This document shows, in pieces, positions 47,461 to 49,479 of a stretch of 64,000 bases of DNA. How positions within the stretch are numbered: the first letter of the stretch is position 1; each line of letters starts with the position of its first letter. Both the position numbers and the translations under genes were made by a program. This stretch comes from Branchipolynoe longqiensis (lineage: Eukaryota > Annelida > Polychaeta > Phyllodocida > Polynoidae): NCBI GenBank assembly GCA_030323885.1, contig CM059187.1:130020424-130084423 (forward strand). The letters run 5' to 3'. The notes below the pieces were generated by a model. It saw only the letters and a program-made list of their open reading frames with translations, ran no database searches and had not been told where the DNA came from.

Positions 47461-47893
47461 TTTTAACAAGAAATTATGGTGGTTTGTTTTAAAACAAGAA
47501 AACAACCCTGCTGCTATGCTAATATATTATTATGTGTACGACATGCTACGATACCGTCCTGATATGACCTTAGATGTTGCTGCGACGTAAAACACCAGCA
47601 ACCAAATCAAACCATGCTACTATATTTATGAGTTTACATACGGTTCACAACGAGGTTATGACCATACTAACAATAACAGTTTCCTACTTTGCTGGTTACA
47701 GATACCTCACCAGAGGCCGCCCTCGGGAAAGGAGCGTCCCAAGTCGGTGGCCACTTACGGCAAGAAGCAGTACGAGAACACGCGCAACCAGCCGTCCGCT
47801 GGCGCCGCCAAGCAGCAGCTCGGCGGCTACTCGCAGGCATACGGTACCATCACCGCCAGTGGGCTGGCGGCCCTCCAGTCCAAGAAGTGGTGA
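1348..47893 (+). CDS. MAPK15: MAPK15 (ERK7/8-like) atypical MAP kinase, 12 exons, 5' end outside window
   Basis: This is a proline-directed serine/threonine kinase of the atypical MAPK15 branch, which in animals acts in ciliogenesis and autophagy (family knowledge). Joined exons give about 529 residues plus the stop, and all intron phases agree from exon to exon. Seen directly: HRDQK ending exon 2 and PSN starting exon 3 (family-typical HRDQKPSN where most MAPKs have HRDLKPSN), CDFGLARS, the TEY activation-loop motif at 10396-10404, TRWYRAPE, a [15 protein letters not shown] segment, and a long basic, Ser/Pro-rich tail after the kinase fold. The start codon, glycine loop and VAIKK lysine are missing because they lie before position 1. 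TEY autophosphorylation is expected from the family. Introns range from 323 bp to 12.5 kb and are full of transposable elements. Confidence is high for the identity and lower for the 30-base exon at 37676. Confidence 0.95.
1616..1935. repeat. Cluster of three adjacent hairpins in intron a
   Basis: Three inverted repeats follow one another. AGAACAATAAAG (1616-1627) pairs with CTTTATTGTTCT (1698-1709). AATTGGCTGA (1736-1745) pairs with TCAGCCAATT (1795-1804). A segment beginning TAATTTGAGTGGATGGG at 1842 pairs imperfectly with one ending CCATCCACATGAATTA at 1935. The cluster is probably a foldback or MITE remnant; I cannot assign a family. Confidence 0.5.
2315..2668 (+). mobile_element. TTAA-end MITE (GCATAGTCCGATG family), copy 1
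   Basis: Bounded by TTAA on both sides, with TTAAAGCTGCATAGTCTGAT at the left and ATCGAACTATGCAACTTTAA at the right as inverted ends. The interior is AT-rich and shares blocks such as CTTCAAATATCTCCAAAGTTA and AAGTAAGGTAGATTATAATG with the other copies. It is about 354 bp and non-coding. TTAA flanks suggest a piggyBac-type or similar target, but the family is not identified. Confidence 0.8.
2889..2967. repeat. (CACT)n microsatellite
   Basis: Runs of CACT/ACTC tetramers with interruptions (CCTACTCACCC, then ACACTACACTACG) lie directly upstream of SINE copy 2. Confidence 0.9.
2990..3303 (+). mobile_element. tRNA-derived SINE, copy 2
   Basis: The head reads GTGTGGTGGCCGAATCGGTA and is Leu/Ser-tRNA-like. 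The body has CTTGTCGCTTCCTAGCCTGA, GGTTAGCTCAGTGTCAAG, GAGTGGGATATCAGGTCA, CACAAGTCGGTACCCATCC and TGATATGACCATAGATGTTG, with the tail AAAACTCCAACAACTAACCAACC. The B-box region is decayed. Confidence 0.85.
3424..3528. repeat. (CA)n microsatellite with CG-containing start
   Basis: ACACACACGCGCACGCACGCGCGC leads into about 39 uninterrupted CA units (roughly 3451-3528). The alternating purine-pyrimidine run could adopt Z-DNA. Confidence 0.95.
3685..4020 (-). mobile_element. TTAA-end MITE, copy 2 (reverse orientation)
   Basis: It starts GGTTGCATAGTCCGATGGTT and ends CATCAGGCTATGCAGCTTAA. The interior contains TGAGATAAATATATTAGGTT and GGCAAGCTTACCAACACTCT blocks found reversed in the + copies. 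The outer TTAA is eroded. Confidence 0.75.
4687..4738. repeat. (ATT)n microsatellite
   Basis: About 17 perfect ATT units. Confidence 0.95.
4955..5190 (+). mobile_element. tRNA-derived SINE, copy 3 (5'-truncated)
   Basis: It lacks the tRNA-like head. The body runs from a decayed GGGTTGGTACTTGGCATTA through TATCAGGATAATGTGACTGA and ACAAGTCGGTACCCGTCC to the AACAATCAACCAACC tail. It ends 58 bases before exon b. Confidence 0.75.
5248..5378 (+). CDS. MAPK15: MAPK15 exon b
   Basis: CCCCCCAG acceptor and AAG|GTAATC donor. It encodes [20 protein letters not shown]... and ends with the catalytic-loop residues HRDQK (5364-5378). The Gln after HRD is the MAPK15-type residue. Enters in phase 1 and exits in phase 0. 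Confidence 0.95.
5413..5625 (+). mobile_element. Two SINE 3'-end fragments in tandem
   Basis: A first tail (GTCCTGATATGACCTTAGAT... AACAACCAACAAACC, to about 5475) is followed by a second 3' half (GACAACCCTGTATAAAGTTG ... CCAACAACCAACCAACC, 5512-5625). Both match the 3' part of the SINE and start 35 bases downstream of exon b. Confidence 0.75.
5700..6290. other. Unassigned intron segment, possible decayed retroelement end
   Basis: The segment contains AACGTAAATTTATTGAAATGATAATC followed by many ATCAG/AATCAG iterations, then GC-richer sequence to about 6260. The look is like a retroelement terminal region in antisense, but no terminal repeats or coding domain can be shown. No host exon is evident. 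Confidence 0.25.
6550..7141 (+). mobile_element. 5'-truncated LINE, C-terminal ORF end and 3' UTR
   Basis: The reading frame ending in TAG at 6896-6898 encodes [38 protein letters not shown] and a short tail. This resembles the zinc-binding C-terminus (C-x2-C...H-x4-C) that follows RT/RNase H in I/Nimb/jockey-like LINE ORF2 proteins (family knowledge). The 3' UTR ends CGCCGTGAATATGGCC...GTAAAGCAACCACC followed by an (ATCA)n tail at about 7125-7141. Everything upstream of the C-terminus is lost. The clade is not certain. Confidence 0.7.
7190..7266 (-). mobile_element. TTAA-end MITE fragment
   Basis: Only the end TTTCATCGGACTATGCAGCT followed by TTAA is recognisable, preceded by a short TA microsatellite. 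Confidence 0.5.
7737..7786. repeat. (GAT)n microsatellite
   Basis: About 16 GAT units with one GAC interruption. Confidence 0.95.
7850..8015 (-). mobile_element. tRNA-derived SINE, 5' half, reverse
   Basis: On the minus strand a clear B-box (GGTTCGAAACCTGG) is followed by the body block AATTAATGATTGTCGCTGCC and GGATAGGGCAAGG. It is 3'-truncated. The tRNA head contains TCGTGGGATTTGAAATCCCG. Confidence 0.6.
8255..8450. repeat. Degenerate minisatellite, CACTATGTTCCACACAG-like unit
   Basis: Diverged repeats of GCACTAYGTTCCACACAGR recur roughly every 23-26 bases. The array is old and imperfect. Confidence 0.55.
8795..9140 (-). mobile_element. tRNA-derived SINE, reverse, near full length
   Basis: Reading the minus strand: head GGGATGGTCGAATGAGTTGA, B-box GGGTTCGAATCC? 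region disrupted by a short duplication of CCCCGATCTCCCAAAA, then body and tail ending with the complement of AACATCTAAGGTAATATCAG. It has the same block order as the + copies. Confidence 0.8.
9405..10198. repeat. AT-rich minisatellite, unit about 50-60 bp
   Basis: Units of the type GACTTTGTATGGCACTAGTG + TCATTCGATATATA + CTCTCRT recur more than a dozen times with much variation. The array stops about 90 bases before exon c, so it forms most of the 3' part of that intron. Confidence 0.85.
10288..10454 (+). CDS. MAPK15: MAPK15 exon c
   Basis: CCCACAG acceptor and TCG|GTAATT donor. It encodes [20 protein letters not shown], then the activation loop with DFG at 10333-10341, TEY at 10396-10404 and [13 protein letters not shown]. 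All residues needed for metal binding and dual phosphorylation are present. The exon exits in phase 2. Confidence 0.97.
10823..10962 (+). CDS. MAPK15: MAPK15 exon d
   Basis: TTTTCAG acceptor and GAAG|GTTAGC donor. It encodes [20 protein letters not shown] and [20 protein letters not shown], the conserved F-helix region and the start of the MAPK insert. The upstream intron is only 368 bp. Confidence 0.96.
11191..11508 (-). mobile_element. TTAA-end MITE, copy (reverse)
   Basis: It begins GAAAGTTGCATTGTCTGATGG and ends CGGACTGTGCAGCTTTAA, with the family interior between (TTCTGAGATAATTCTATTAGG and AACAGTAACAGATTCTAT). Confidence 0.75.
11804..12156 (-). mobile_element. TTAA-end MITE, copy (reverse)
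   Basis: TTAAAGTTCCATAGTCCGAT at the left and CATCGGACTATGCAGCTTTA at the right, about 353 bp, with family interior blocks. Confidence 0.85.
12381..15205 (+). pseudogene. Non-LTR retrotransposon (LINE) endonuclease-reverse transcriptase, inactivated
   Basis: The open frame runs from the MITE junction to an in-frame TAG at 14242-14244, then on in the same frame to the stop ending at 15204. N-terminal part: apurinic-like endonuclease with [22 protein letters not shown] and GSDHNPL. The very start (the WNVRT-type motif) is missing, so the copy is slightly 5'-truncated. Middle: reverse transcriptase with [32 protein letters not shown] and [10 protein letters not shown]. The catalytic motif reads YADY (second Asp replaced, codon TAT at 14437-14439) instead of YADD. 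C-terminus: [15 protein letters not shown] and a [12 protein letters not shown] block typical of this LINE type. It is probably an RTE-like or related clade, not firmly assigned. The copy cannot be active. Confidence 0.92.
15205..16121. other. LINE 3' region and unassigned sequence
   Basis: After the LINE stop come about 100 bases of likely 3' UTR (to GGCCGTCTGGAACCC), then GC-richer sequence with TTGCTTTATTGGCATCAACT and CACTCCTGTCCCAGCTC-like text. I see no protein domain. This may be a second insertion (for example a decayed LTR) between the LINE and the MITE middle part. Confidence 0.3.
16520..16860 (+). mobile_element. Second tRNA-derived SINE family
   Basis: The A-box-like TGGCAGAGTGGTTAGAGTG (about 16534) and B-box GGTTCTATTCC (16596) define a tRNA-like head distinct from the main SINE. 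The body includes AAAGGCTGGTTGCTCTCA, GGTTAAAAATCCCCTGGGCC, ATCGACAAACTGTCTCATGG and TTCAGACTTATCCATGATAG. A partial copy of the same 3' body is at 33475-33650. The block carrying it is bordered by GCTTG on both sides (16208-16212 and 16927-16931). Confidence 0.75.
17352..17698 (-). mobile_element. TTAA-end MITE, copy (reverse)
   Basis: TTAAAGTTGCATAGTCCGAT to CATCGGACTATGCAGCTTTAA, with GGCAAGCTTGCAAAAACTCT and TGCAGTAACAGGTTCTGTTA blocks. It ends 63 bases before exon e. Confidence 0.88.
17762..17819 (+). CDS. MAPK15: MAPK15 exon e (58 bases)
   Basis: TTTTTCAG acceptor and CAA|GTGTGT donor. It encodes [18 protein letters not shown] within the MAPK insert. Phases 1 in and 2 out match both neighbours, which supports such a short exon. 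Confidence 0.9.
18606..18740 (+). CDS. MAPK15: MAPK15 exon f
   Basis: TTTTAG acceptor and AGAAG|GTACAT donor. It encodes [20 protein letters not shown] and [20 protein letters not shown] then PYVR, the end of the kinase fold (typical PDKRLTAxQALxHPYV). Confidence 0.97.
18772..19102. repeat. 28-bp minisatellite (CATGCAATGCCTGGTGTATG unit)
   Basis: Starts of the unit at 18787, 18815, 18843, 18871 and 18899 are exactly 28 bases apart. About 12 units follow with increasing variation. The array begins about 30 bases inside the intron after exon f. Confidence 0.9.
19103..19739. other. Intron sequence, no assignable feature
   Basis: AT-rich sequence between the minisatellite and the retroelement. 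I see no coding potential or known repeat. Confidence 0.4.
20325..21310 (-). pseudogene. Tyrosine recombinase (YR) of the retroelement, frameshifted
   Basis: This enzyme would insert the circular DNA copy by site-specific recombination. The N-terminal half ([40 protein letters not shown], and a core ending [11 protein letters not shown]) is in one frame. The C-terminal half ([17 protein letters not shown] ... [16 protein letters not shown] ... [13 protein letters not shown]) is in another. The frames meet at about 20834-20840, where a single-base loss would explain the switch. The catalytic pattern is recognisable as R (in RQSE), H-x-x-R (in LHAIRKA) and Y (in HRTYI). The ends fit a full-length recombinase otherwise. 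Confidence 0.85.
21311..22847 (-). pseudogene. Reverse transcriptase-RNase H of the YR retroelement
   Basis: From the minus strand: [16 protein letters not shown] and [12 protein letters not shown], typical of the pre-RT region of DIRS-group elements, then [22 protein letters not shown] (first catalytic Asp), PFGARGSS and the intact YLDD motif. RNase H follows with [36 protein letters not shown] and [11 protein letters not shown], giving the D-E-D-D set. The frame is open from 22847 but is separated from its N-terminal part by a TGA at 22848-22850. Confidence 0.88.
22848..23699 (-). pseudogene. N-terminal part of the pol ORF, up to an in-frame TGA
   Basis: It opens at an ATG that overlaps the 3' end of gag by 40 bases in another frame. 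It is rich in Thr, His, Asn and Arg, with no recognised domain until [14 protein letters not shown] just before TGA (22848-22850). The downstream reading continues in the same frame into RT, so the TGA is most simply a disabling point mutation, although programmed readthrough is not excluded. Confidence 0.7.
23660..25195 (-). CDS. Gag-like protein of the YR retroelement
   Basis: The reading frame is up to 511 residues. A better start may be the internal ATG at 24976 ([15 protein letters not shown]). Roughly residues 85-270 are Pro/Arg/Ala-rich and disordered, with a short [18 protein letters not shown] segment that could form a coiled coil. The middle ([20 protein letters not shown] ... [12 protein letters not shown]) has a DIRS/Ngaro gag-like look. 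The C-terminus carries a Cys/His cluster, C-x-x-Y-N-x-G-x-x-C followed by H-x-C-x2-C-x9-H-x4-C, typical of nucleic-acid binding in these gag proteins. The ORF itself is intact. It is annotated as retroelement, not host. Confidence 0.82.
   Translation of the reverse strand: MTTEVVICCHCWGQGEASEAATPTSQSQAHHCPDGLILSPNHRPPSLTLPPTPCRTHLLTPPPTLGTSTQKTEMPRHANSSKKRARGPTTNARPAGASATLPIPGGDAAGVRSSTPRNPASSADESRRDPTAIQSGSETDISYPPAAQPPSRHNNDDMHNKMAAMEDQMATVQATLKQLVIQTARPPPPVPAYVPAPAGPREPAHPAAHPPAQAPAPRRPRSATPPPRRRHVRRAPSTSEDDDEPAPQQATHHRRGREPPQEGAAAPPRHVPIQHHHEDQAETLDDEMDRCRALYRRTEGRKAIMHDMFVKHPIAKPFMFLDRHNCVSLAQKIAARHTMTEREYIAAYLTMLDDKEVYKPKDFEGMFDHLRIIAEDTIYSPWHAIRAWSQKVFDKIEKGKLSWSNEQGIHNERARFAFNNTYHNDTSGRDDRTNTNYYDNKGGRARLEAEPHERPCQTYNSGRRCNKPQHHQDGPQDVVHACAYCFRTTQTYFEHTEQQCRKKARSNGAKN
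25247..25590 (+). mobile_element. Foldback element, GCGTATG-motif type, partial
   Basis: It begins AAAGGCCTGCCACACTATGA then GGCGTTAGCGTATGCCGGCG. The arms are dense with GTATG/CATAGGTT iterations on both strands, and the core TTTTTGTTCATGTTCAAAA lies at 25401-25419. The right end is eroded. It has the same start as the copy at 27497. Confidence 0.75.
25885..26242 (+). mobile_element. TTAA-end MITE, copy
   Basis: TTAATGCTGAATAGTCCAATG at the left (diverged) and CCATAGGATTATGCGACTTTAA at the right, with family interior. About 358 bp. Confidence 0.75.
26268..26750. repeat. 81-bp minisatellite, six copies
   Basis: ACCTCACAACATACCGAATG starts at 26271, 26352, 26432, 26513, 26594 and 26675, so the period is 80-81 bases with very little divergence. 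The unit length is divisible by three, so one + frame is open from about 26369 to 26746 (repeat peptide with [20 protein letters not shown]). I see no start context, splice sites or homology for it. It lies directly after the MITE at 25885. Confidence 0.92.
26751..27496. other. Intron sequence, no assignable feature
   Basis: Mostly unique AT-rich sequence with no recognisable coding signal or repeat family. Confidence 0.4.
27497..27960. mobile_element. Foldback element, GCGTATG-motif type, complete
   Basis: The left end AAGGCCCTGTCACATTACGG then CGTATGGCGTTAGCGTATG is mirrored by CATACGCTAACGCCATACAC then CGTAGTGTGACACCACTT at the right. Between them CATACGC/GCGTATG half-sites recur every 8-15 bases on both strands. 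The central core TTTTTGAGCATGCTCAAAC is at 27816-27834. There is no coding capacity, so it is a non-autonomous DNA element by structure. The autonomous partner is not in this window. Confidence 0.8.
27990..28262. mobile_element. Foldback element, GCGTATG-motif type, right part
   Basis: This is a second array of GCGTATG/CATACGC half-sites abutting the previous element. A decayed core (GAAAACTTTGAGCA, about 28124) and an intact-looking right end CCTAATGTGACAGCCCCTT are present. The left end is replaced by AGACACCCGGCGGGTGTC. Confidence 0.7.
28709..29190 (+). mobile_element. tRNA-derived SINE, copy with insertion after the head
   Basis: This is the best-preserved head in the window: CGGTGGCCGAATGGTTAGAG (A-box) and GTCGGTTCCCGGTCAAG (B-box region). 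About 130 unrelated bases (28790-28925) separate it from the body AATGACTTATAAAATTGATA ... CCAACAACCAACC. Confidence 0.85.
29468..29821 (+). mobile_element. TTAA-end MITE, well-preserved copy
   Basis: TTAAAGCTGCATAGTCCGAT to ATCGGACTATGCAACTTTAA, 354 bp. It is one of the best copies for defining the family consensus. It contains a perfect internal TTTTGGCAAGCTTGCCAAAA palindrome. Confidence 0.92.
29824..29912 (+). mobile_element. LINE 3'-end fragment with ATCA tail
   Basis: CGCCGTGAATCTGGCCTTTG ... AAACAACCACCAATC(GATC)n matches the 3' UTR end of the LINE at 6550-7141. It sits immediately after the MITE. Confidence 0.75.
29935..30120 (+). mobile_element. Degenerate SINE with clear B-box
   Basis: GACCTCTCAGCCAAAGAGCC ... 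GGGTTCGAATCCTGCTCTAA followed by TATTTCCGATTGCCATCTCC. A similar decayed piece (GGTTCGAGTCCTAGCTTAGG, then CATTTCCGTTGTC) is at 31800-31850. The family differs from the main SINE. Confidence 0.5.
30121..31251. other. Intron sequence with one repeat end
   Basis: A short piece of the CAGGGATGAAA-type element (AGGGAAGAAAGATCTCCGGG, about 30330) and a retroelement-like tail GGAGGGTCGTTAAACAAACA (about 30893) can be seen. The rest is AT-rich without signal. Confidence 0.4.
31252..31357 (+). CDS. MAPK15: MAPK15 exon g, ends at a GC donor
   Basis: GTTTAG acceptor. It encodes [20 protein letters not shown] and [15 protein letters not shown] just after the kinase fold. The exon ends GAG|GCAAGT, the classic consensus of GC-AG introns. 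No GT donor restores the frame into MIMQKK at 33727. Length 106 bases, phase 2 in and 0 out. Confidence 0.92.
31436..31775 (+). mobile_element. tRNA-derived SINE, near full length
   Basis: GGTGCGGTGGCCGAATCGGT head, GTTCAGTTCCCGGTCGAGTC B-box region, complete body and CCAACAACCAACCAAC tail. It is a good reference copy. Confidence 0.9.
31986..32400 (+). mobile_element. tRNA-derived SINE with a nested inverted SINE 3' fragment
   Basis: The head GACGCGGTGGCCGAATAGGT and body run to TTAGCTCAGTAT. Then about 75 bases (32145-32220: GTTTGTTGTTGTTACGTCCTAGCAACATC...) are the 3' end of the same SINE in reverse. The body then resumes with AGCTCAGTGTCAGGATAATG to the AACAAACAAAAC tail. Confidence 0.8.
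32482..32532. repeat. 51-base near-perfect palindrome
   Basis: The 25-base arms start GATAAGTAGCTTATGATAAC and end GTTATCATAAACTACTTATC with one mismatch and a single central base. It is isolated in AT-rich intron. Confidence 0.9.
32540..33470. other. Intron sequence, no assignable feature
   Basis: AT-rich sequence with no recognised repeat or exon. Confidence 0.4.
33475..33650 (+). mobile_element. 3' fragment of the second SINE family
   Basis: GGTTAAAAATCCATTGGATC, ATCGACCAATCGTCTAATGG and TTCAGACTTATCCATGATAG match the body at 16690-16830. It ends 70 bases before the next exon. Confidence 0.7.
33727..33964 (+). CDS. MAPK15: MAPK15 exon h (tail, Ser/Pro-rich)
   Basis: TTTTCAG acceptor. 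It encodes [20 protein letters not shown] followed by a Ser/Pro/Lys-rich stretch. The donor chosen is TCAA|GTATGT. A strong internal donor, GCGAG|GTGAGT, lies at 33769/33770 and could give a shorter isoform. That site would also end in phase 1 (43 bases), so both forms keep the frame into 37038. LYE from exon g plus MI here makes YEMI, matching the position of the LC3-interacting motif known in human MAPK15 (YQMI). Confidence 0.85.
34027..34463. mobile_element. CAGGGATGAAA-ended element, copy 1
   Basis: CAGGGATGAAAGATTTCCGC at the left and CATACCACTTTCATCCCTG at the right are short inverted ends. Flanks are AAAATA and AAAATG. Inside are CGCGATTTCGCGGATTTCCG and a stretch resembling the main SINE tail (TTGATATGAGCTTGTATGTT, ACTAGGATGTAAAACTGAAG). 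Non-coding. Confidence 0.7.
34467..34813 (+). mobile_element. TTAA-end MITE, diverged copy
   Basis: The interior TTAGATACTGGTGCACTCAA, CAGCGTGCAACCACAAATTA and end TTATGGAACTTTAA are recognisable. The left end is decayed and abuts the CAGGGATGAAA element. Confidence 0.6.
34890..34940. repeat. Poly-C and (AC)n runs
   Basis: Two C runs flank a short AC microsatellite. Confidence 0.85.
35140..35250 (+). mobile_element. Possible SINE head (tRNA-like)
   Basis: GAGATGGTTGAGTGTGTAGG resembles an A-box and GGGGTCAATTCTTGGCCGAG a weak B-box, spaced as in a tRNA. No body match with the other families was found. Confidence 0.35.
35705..35878 (+). mobile_element. tRNA-derived SINE, decayed body
   Basis: GTCAGGGCACGGAATGGTTG, AGTGACTGGGTCAGATATTG, CCAGTCAGGGCAGC and AGTGCGGGCTGTAACAAGTC follow the SINE order, without head or tail. 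Confidence 0.6.
35879..36085 (+). mobile_element. TTAA-end MITE, internal fragment
   Basis: ATACTGGTGCACTTATTATG ... TTAATAGAACTTGTTACTGC ... CTTCAAATACCTCCAAAGTT. Both ends are missing. Confidence 0.6.
36160..36362. mobile_element. CAGGGATGAAA-type element, internal fragment
   Basis: GACCATCTTGATATGAGCTT, GGAGCAGATTTCCTCAAAAA, ATTATCCCATAGGCTTAGC and CATGCAGTACTCTCCAAGCA match the interior of the copy at 34027 in the same order. The terminal motifs are absent. Confidence 0.6.
36368..36894. mobile_element. TTAA-ended element with GCCCGGTATA inverted ends
   Basis: TTAAAGTCGCCCGGTATACC at the left and TATACCGGGCCACTTTAA at the right. The interior has a direct duplication (GGTGGTGTAGAGTGACGTAG twice, about 36470 and 36530) and an internal hairpin of GTATTTTCAATTG with AATTGAAAATACC. 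About 527 bp, non-coding. Confidence 0.7.
36895..37013 (-). mobile_element. TTAA-end MITE fragment next to exon i
   Basis: TTTAATAAGTGCACCAATAG ... TTTGATCGGATCATGCAACT. It ends 24 bases before the exon at 37038, so part of the acceptor region is MITE-derived or bordered by it. Confidence 0.65.
37038..37150 (+). CDS. MAPK15: MAPK15 exon i
   Basis: TATTTCTAG acceptor and GCG|GTAAGT donor. In frame from exon h it encodes [20 protein letters not shown] then [17 protein letters not shown]. Phases (1 in, 0 out) agree with both neighbours. Confidence 0.85.
37676..37705 (+). CDS. MAPK15: MAPK15 exon j (30 bases, tentative)
   Basis: CGACTTTCAG acceptor, ten codons [10 protein letters not shown], and a GAAAAG|GTGGGA donor. 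It is phase 0 on both sides, so including or skipping it leaves the frame intact. Its basic composition fits the tail. There is no homology proof from sequence alone. Confidence 0.5.
37706..38405. other. Intron sequence, no assignable feature
   Basis: AT-rich; a CACACACC-rich patch near 37990-38030 is the only simple sequence. Confidence 0.4.
38418..38975. repeat. Nested GTG/CTG triplet arrays in a larger tandem duplication
   Basis: GTG and CTG runs alternate. Two long CTG runs are at 38561-38613 (about 18 units) and 38691-38759 (23 units). The anchor TAGGTCGTCGTCGTGGTTGA recurs at about 38500, 38615 and 38760. The unit TGTGTATGCCGTGGGGTGTG ... AGTAGAGACGGGATGG then occurs twice (38796 and 38885). 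The array is intronic. Minus-strand poly-Gln/poly-Ala frames across it are shadows. Confidence 0.95.
39007..39025. repeat. Poly-G run (19)
   Basis: Nineteen consecutive G residues, followed by purine-rich sequence. Confidence 0.95.
39160..39267. repeat. (CA)n with CG-rich interruptions
   Basis: CA dinucleotides mixed with CGCG and CATGCGCGCG blocks. Confidence 0.95.
39268..40126. other. Intron sequence, no assignable feature
   Basis: Part (39400-39700) is GC-richer but no frame with splice sites is convincing. Confidence 0.35.
40127..40192. repeat. (TA)n microsatellite
   Basis: More than 30 nearly perfect TA units. Confidence 0.95.
40768..41120 (+). mobile_element. TTAA-end MITE, forward copy of a head-to-head pair
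   Basis: TTAAAGCTGCATAGTCCGAT to CATCGGACTATGCAACTTTAA, 353 bp, well preserved. The next element starts at the very next base. Confidence 0.93.
41121..41475 (-). mobile_element. TTAA-end MITE, reverse copy of the pair
   Basis: TTAAAGTTGCATAGTCCGAT to TTGGACTATGCAGCTTTAA. It is the reverse-oriented family member and lies directly against the previous one with no spacer, so the pair is a 708-base inverted repeat. Confidence 0.93.
41937..41950. repeat. Poly-C run
   Basis: Thirteen or so consecutive C residues. Confidence 0.85.
42620..42778 (+). CDS. MAPK15: MAPK15 exon k
   Basis: ATGTTGCAG acceptor and CTG|GTGAGT donor, 53 codons in phase 0: [20 protein letters not shown] then Ser/Arg-rich sequence ending [17 protein letters not shown]. 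It is GC-rich relative to the intron. Confidence 0.88.
42779..43689. other. Intron sequence, no assignable feature
   Basis: No repeat family recognised. A short GGTTACTGCAGTAGGGGTGA + ATCTTTTA motif near 43363 resembles sequence at 48160-48240. Confidence 0.35.
43690..43987. mobile_element. CAGGGATGAAA-ended element, copy 2
   Basis: CAGAGATGAAAGACCTCCGC at the left and GACCATTTTCATCCCTG at the right, flanked by AATATA on both sides (possible 6-base target duplication). Inside is a fragment like the main SINE tail (TGTATGACCTTAGATGTAG). Confidence 0.7.
43990..44800. other. Intron sequence, no assignable feature
   Basis: AT-rich to 44460, then mixed composition, no exon or repeat family seen. 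Confidence 0.35.
44825..45235. repeat. Long polypyrimidine (C/T) tract
   Basis: About 400 bases with almost only C and T on the + strand (CTCCCTCCCC, CCTTCCTCCTCCC), broken by a few A/G. There is a tandem substructure of CACACTCCCTCTCCCCC-like units. The Pro/Ser and Glu/Gly open frames over it are composition artefacts. Confidence 0.9.
45350..45705. repeat. Inverted GT-rich / AC-rich minisatellite arms
   Basis: A GTGGTGGGGGTTGATGGTGT-type arm (45350-45445) is followed after about 45 bases by its AC-rich complement (CCCCCACCACAACTACACCC ..., 45485-45705). The AC-rich unit is the same type as the array at 54190-55136. Confidence 0.75.
45706..47540. other. Intron sequence, no assignable feature
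   Basis: Mostly unique AT-rich sequence, with short TA-rich patches near 46770 and 47420-47460. No exon is supported. Confidence 0.35.
47550..47615 (+). mobile_element. SINE 3'-end fragment
   Basis: CCGTCCTGATATGACCTTAG, GTTGCTGCGACGTAAAACAC and CAGCAACCAAATC. It lies 87 bases before the last exon. Confidence 0.7.
47702..47893 (+). CDS. MAPK15: MAPK15 last exon (l) and stop
   Basis: GGTTACAG acceptor. It encodes [20 protein letters not shown], then [38 protein letters not shown] and KW, followed by TGA at 47891-47893. The exon is GC-rich, unlike its surroundings. The YGTI..SGL ending looks like the conserved extreme C-terminus of invertebrate MAPK15 (family impression). Confidence 0.93.
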   Translation: MPHQRPPSGKERPKSVATYGKKQYENTRNQPSAGAAKQQLGGYSQAYGTITASGLAALQSKKW

Positions 47894-48009
47894 GTGAGCA
47901 CCACACGCCACACGCCGCGTCGCCACAGTTAAGGAGTGTGTGCCACTCTCTCACAGAACGTGGGGGTTTGGTGTAAGATGACCCCACGCATACAGATACA
48001 TATATGTAT

Positions 48010-48895
48010 TACACCATCAACGCCTAACGGCGCCGCTGTCCGTATACTGTAGGCCTACGAGGTATTCCATCTTTAAGCCAGTTCTAACTGAACTAGTTGA
48101 ATATTCCAAAATCTCTGGCTAGAGAGTTGGGACAAGGAACAATGGCAAGACTAGATAAAAGATTCACCCCATACTACAGTACCCTGAGTATAGTAGATAA
48201 CAGATTCACCCCGTATTGCAGTAGCCTGAGTAGGGGTGAAGAACAACCCTATACACAAAAAATGGTGAAAATTATCTACGTGCTGGGTAAATGAAATGAG
48301 CAGATACATCCTTAATTTAAGAAGCAAAATATATTCTTCTCATATATCTTAATATTTACCTGCTACTTTTGATTTGAAAAATATAATAAAACATGTAGTT
48401 TAATGAACTTTAAAAGTGAAATGGACAGCATTCTATTGTTGCCATCGTGTCTTTTTGCATTCTCTCCCAGTTCACAAACTCTTGTGTCGATATACCAGGA
48501 ATTCCACTTCCTGTTCCATATTATTACCAAAGCAATTTTCGCCCGTATTTAGACTATGTTGTCATTCACCACTACTGCAAGTATGGGGTGAATTTTGTAT
48601 CTATGAGTAGGTGTACTGGCGCCGAACGCCGCCGCTGTCCGTATATTGTACGAGGTATTGTATCTTTCTCTGTTCACTCTACTAGTATCGGTTGACCGGT
48701 ACTACTTTCAATGTAAGCCAGCTTCTAACTGAATATTCCACAATCTTTGGCTATAGAGTTGGGTCATGGAACACTGGTAATATATGTACATGAATTGAAC
48801 TTTATTCAAGGCAGTTCTAACTGAACTAGTCGAATATTCCACAATGTCTGGCTAGACTAGAGAGTTGGGACAAGGAACAATGGCAATACACGAAT
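48010..48895. repeat. Local diverged direct repeats in the 3' flank/UTR
   Basis: Blocks with CGCCGCTGTCCGTATA (48032 and 48630) and TCTAACTGAA...GAATATTCCA...AGAGTTGGG (about 48080, 48720 and 48815) recur two to three times. These could be part of the MAPK15 3' UTR. Confidence 0.65.
48385..48390 (+). terminator. Candidate polyadenylation signal
   Basis: First AATAAA after the MAPK15 stop, about 490 bases downstream. Many others follow in this AT-rich DNA, so it is only a candidate. Confidence 0.25.
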
Positions 48896-49479
48896 TTAAC
48901 TTTACATTCTACTTGCAAATACAAACTTTAGCACAGACAACGTAAGGAGTTAGCATATAGATATAAAAAAAAAGAAAATGAAACTATTTCTTGATTTTTA
49001 TTATCAAATTAATCGGTTATCAGACATTTTCTGAGGAAGATCTGTTTCATCAGTGTCTTCCCTGTGTCAGTTTATTTGAGAATTGGACAACAATGTAGTC
49101 CCTCTTTATTACAAGTTAAATAATAAGTTCAGAAGAAACTATACCACATTTGGCATTTCTAAATAATATTGTTAGGGTGACATACTCAATACGGTCTTTC
49201 GATCATTAAGGTTTTTGGGGTGTTTTTTTTTGTATGGTGTATTTATGCTGCCCATAACGGTTAAGTCTAATGACTTATTTTCGCCACTAGACTAATACAG
49301 GACTTAGCTATCGCGAATTGATTTCGAAACTAGACTCAGTCGCGATGTGGCTTCGATTAGCTTGATATCAACGCACGATAATTGCATCCCGATGCATTCT
49401 AACTATAAATGCCATTTTAAAATATATATACACAGTGTATGGGGAAATTCTTCGTTTTGAGAGAGTAACACACTCAGAC

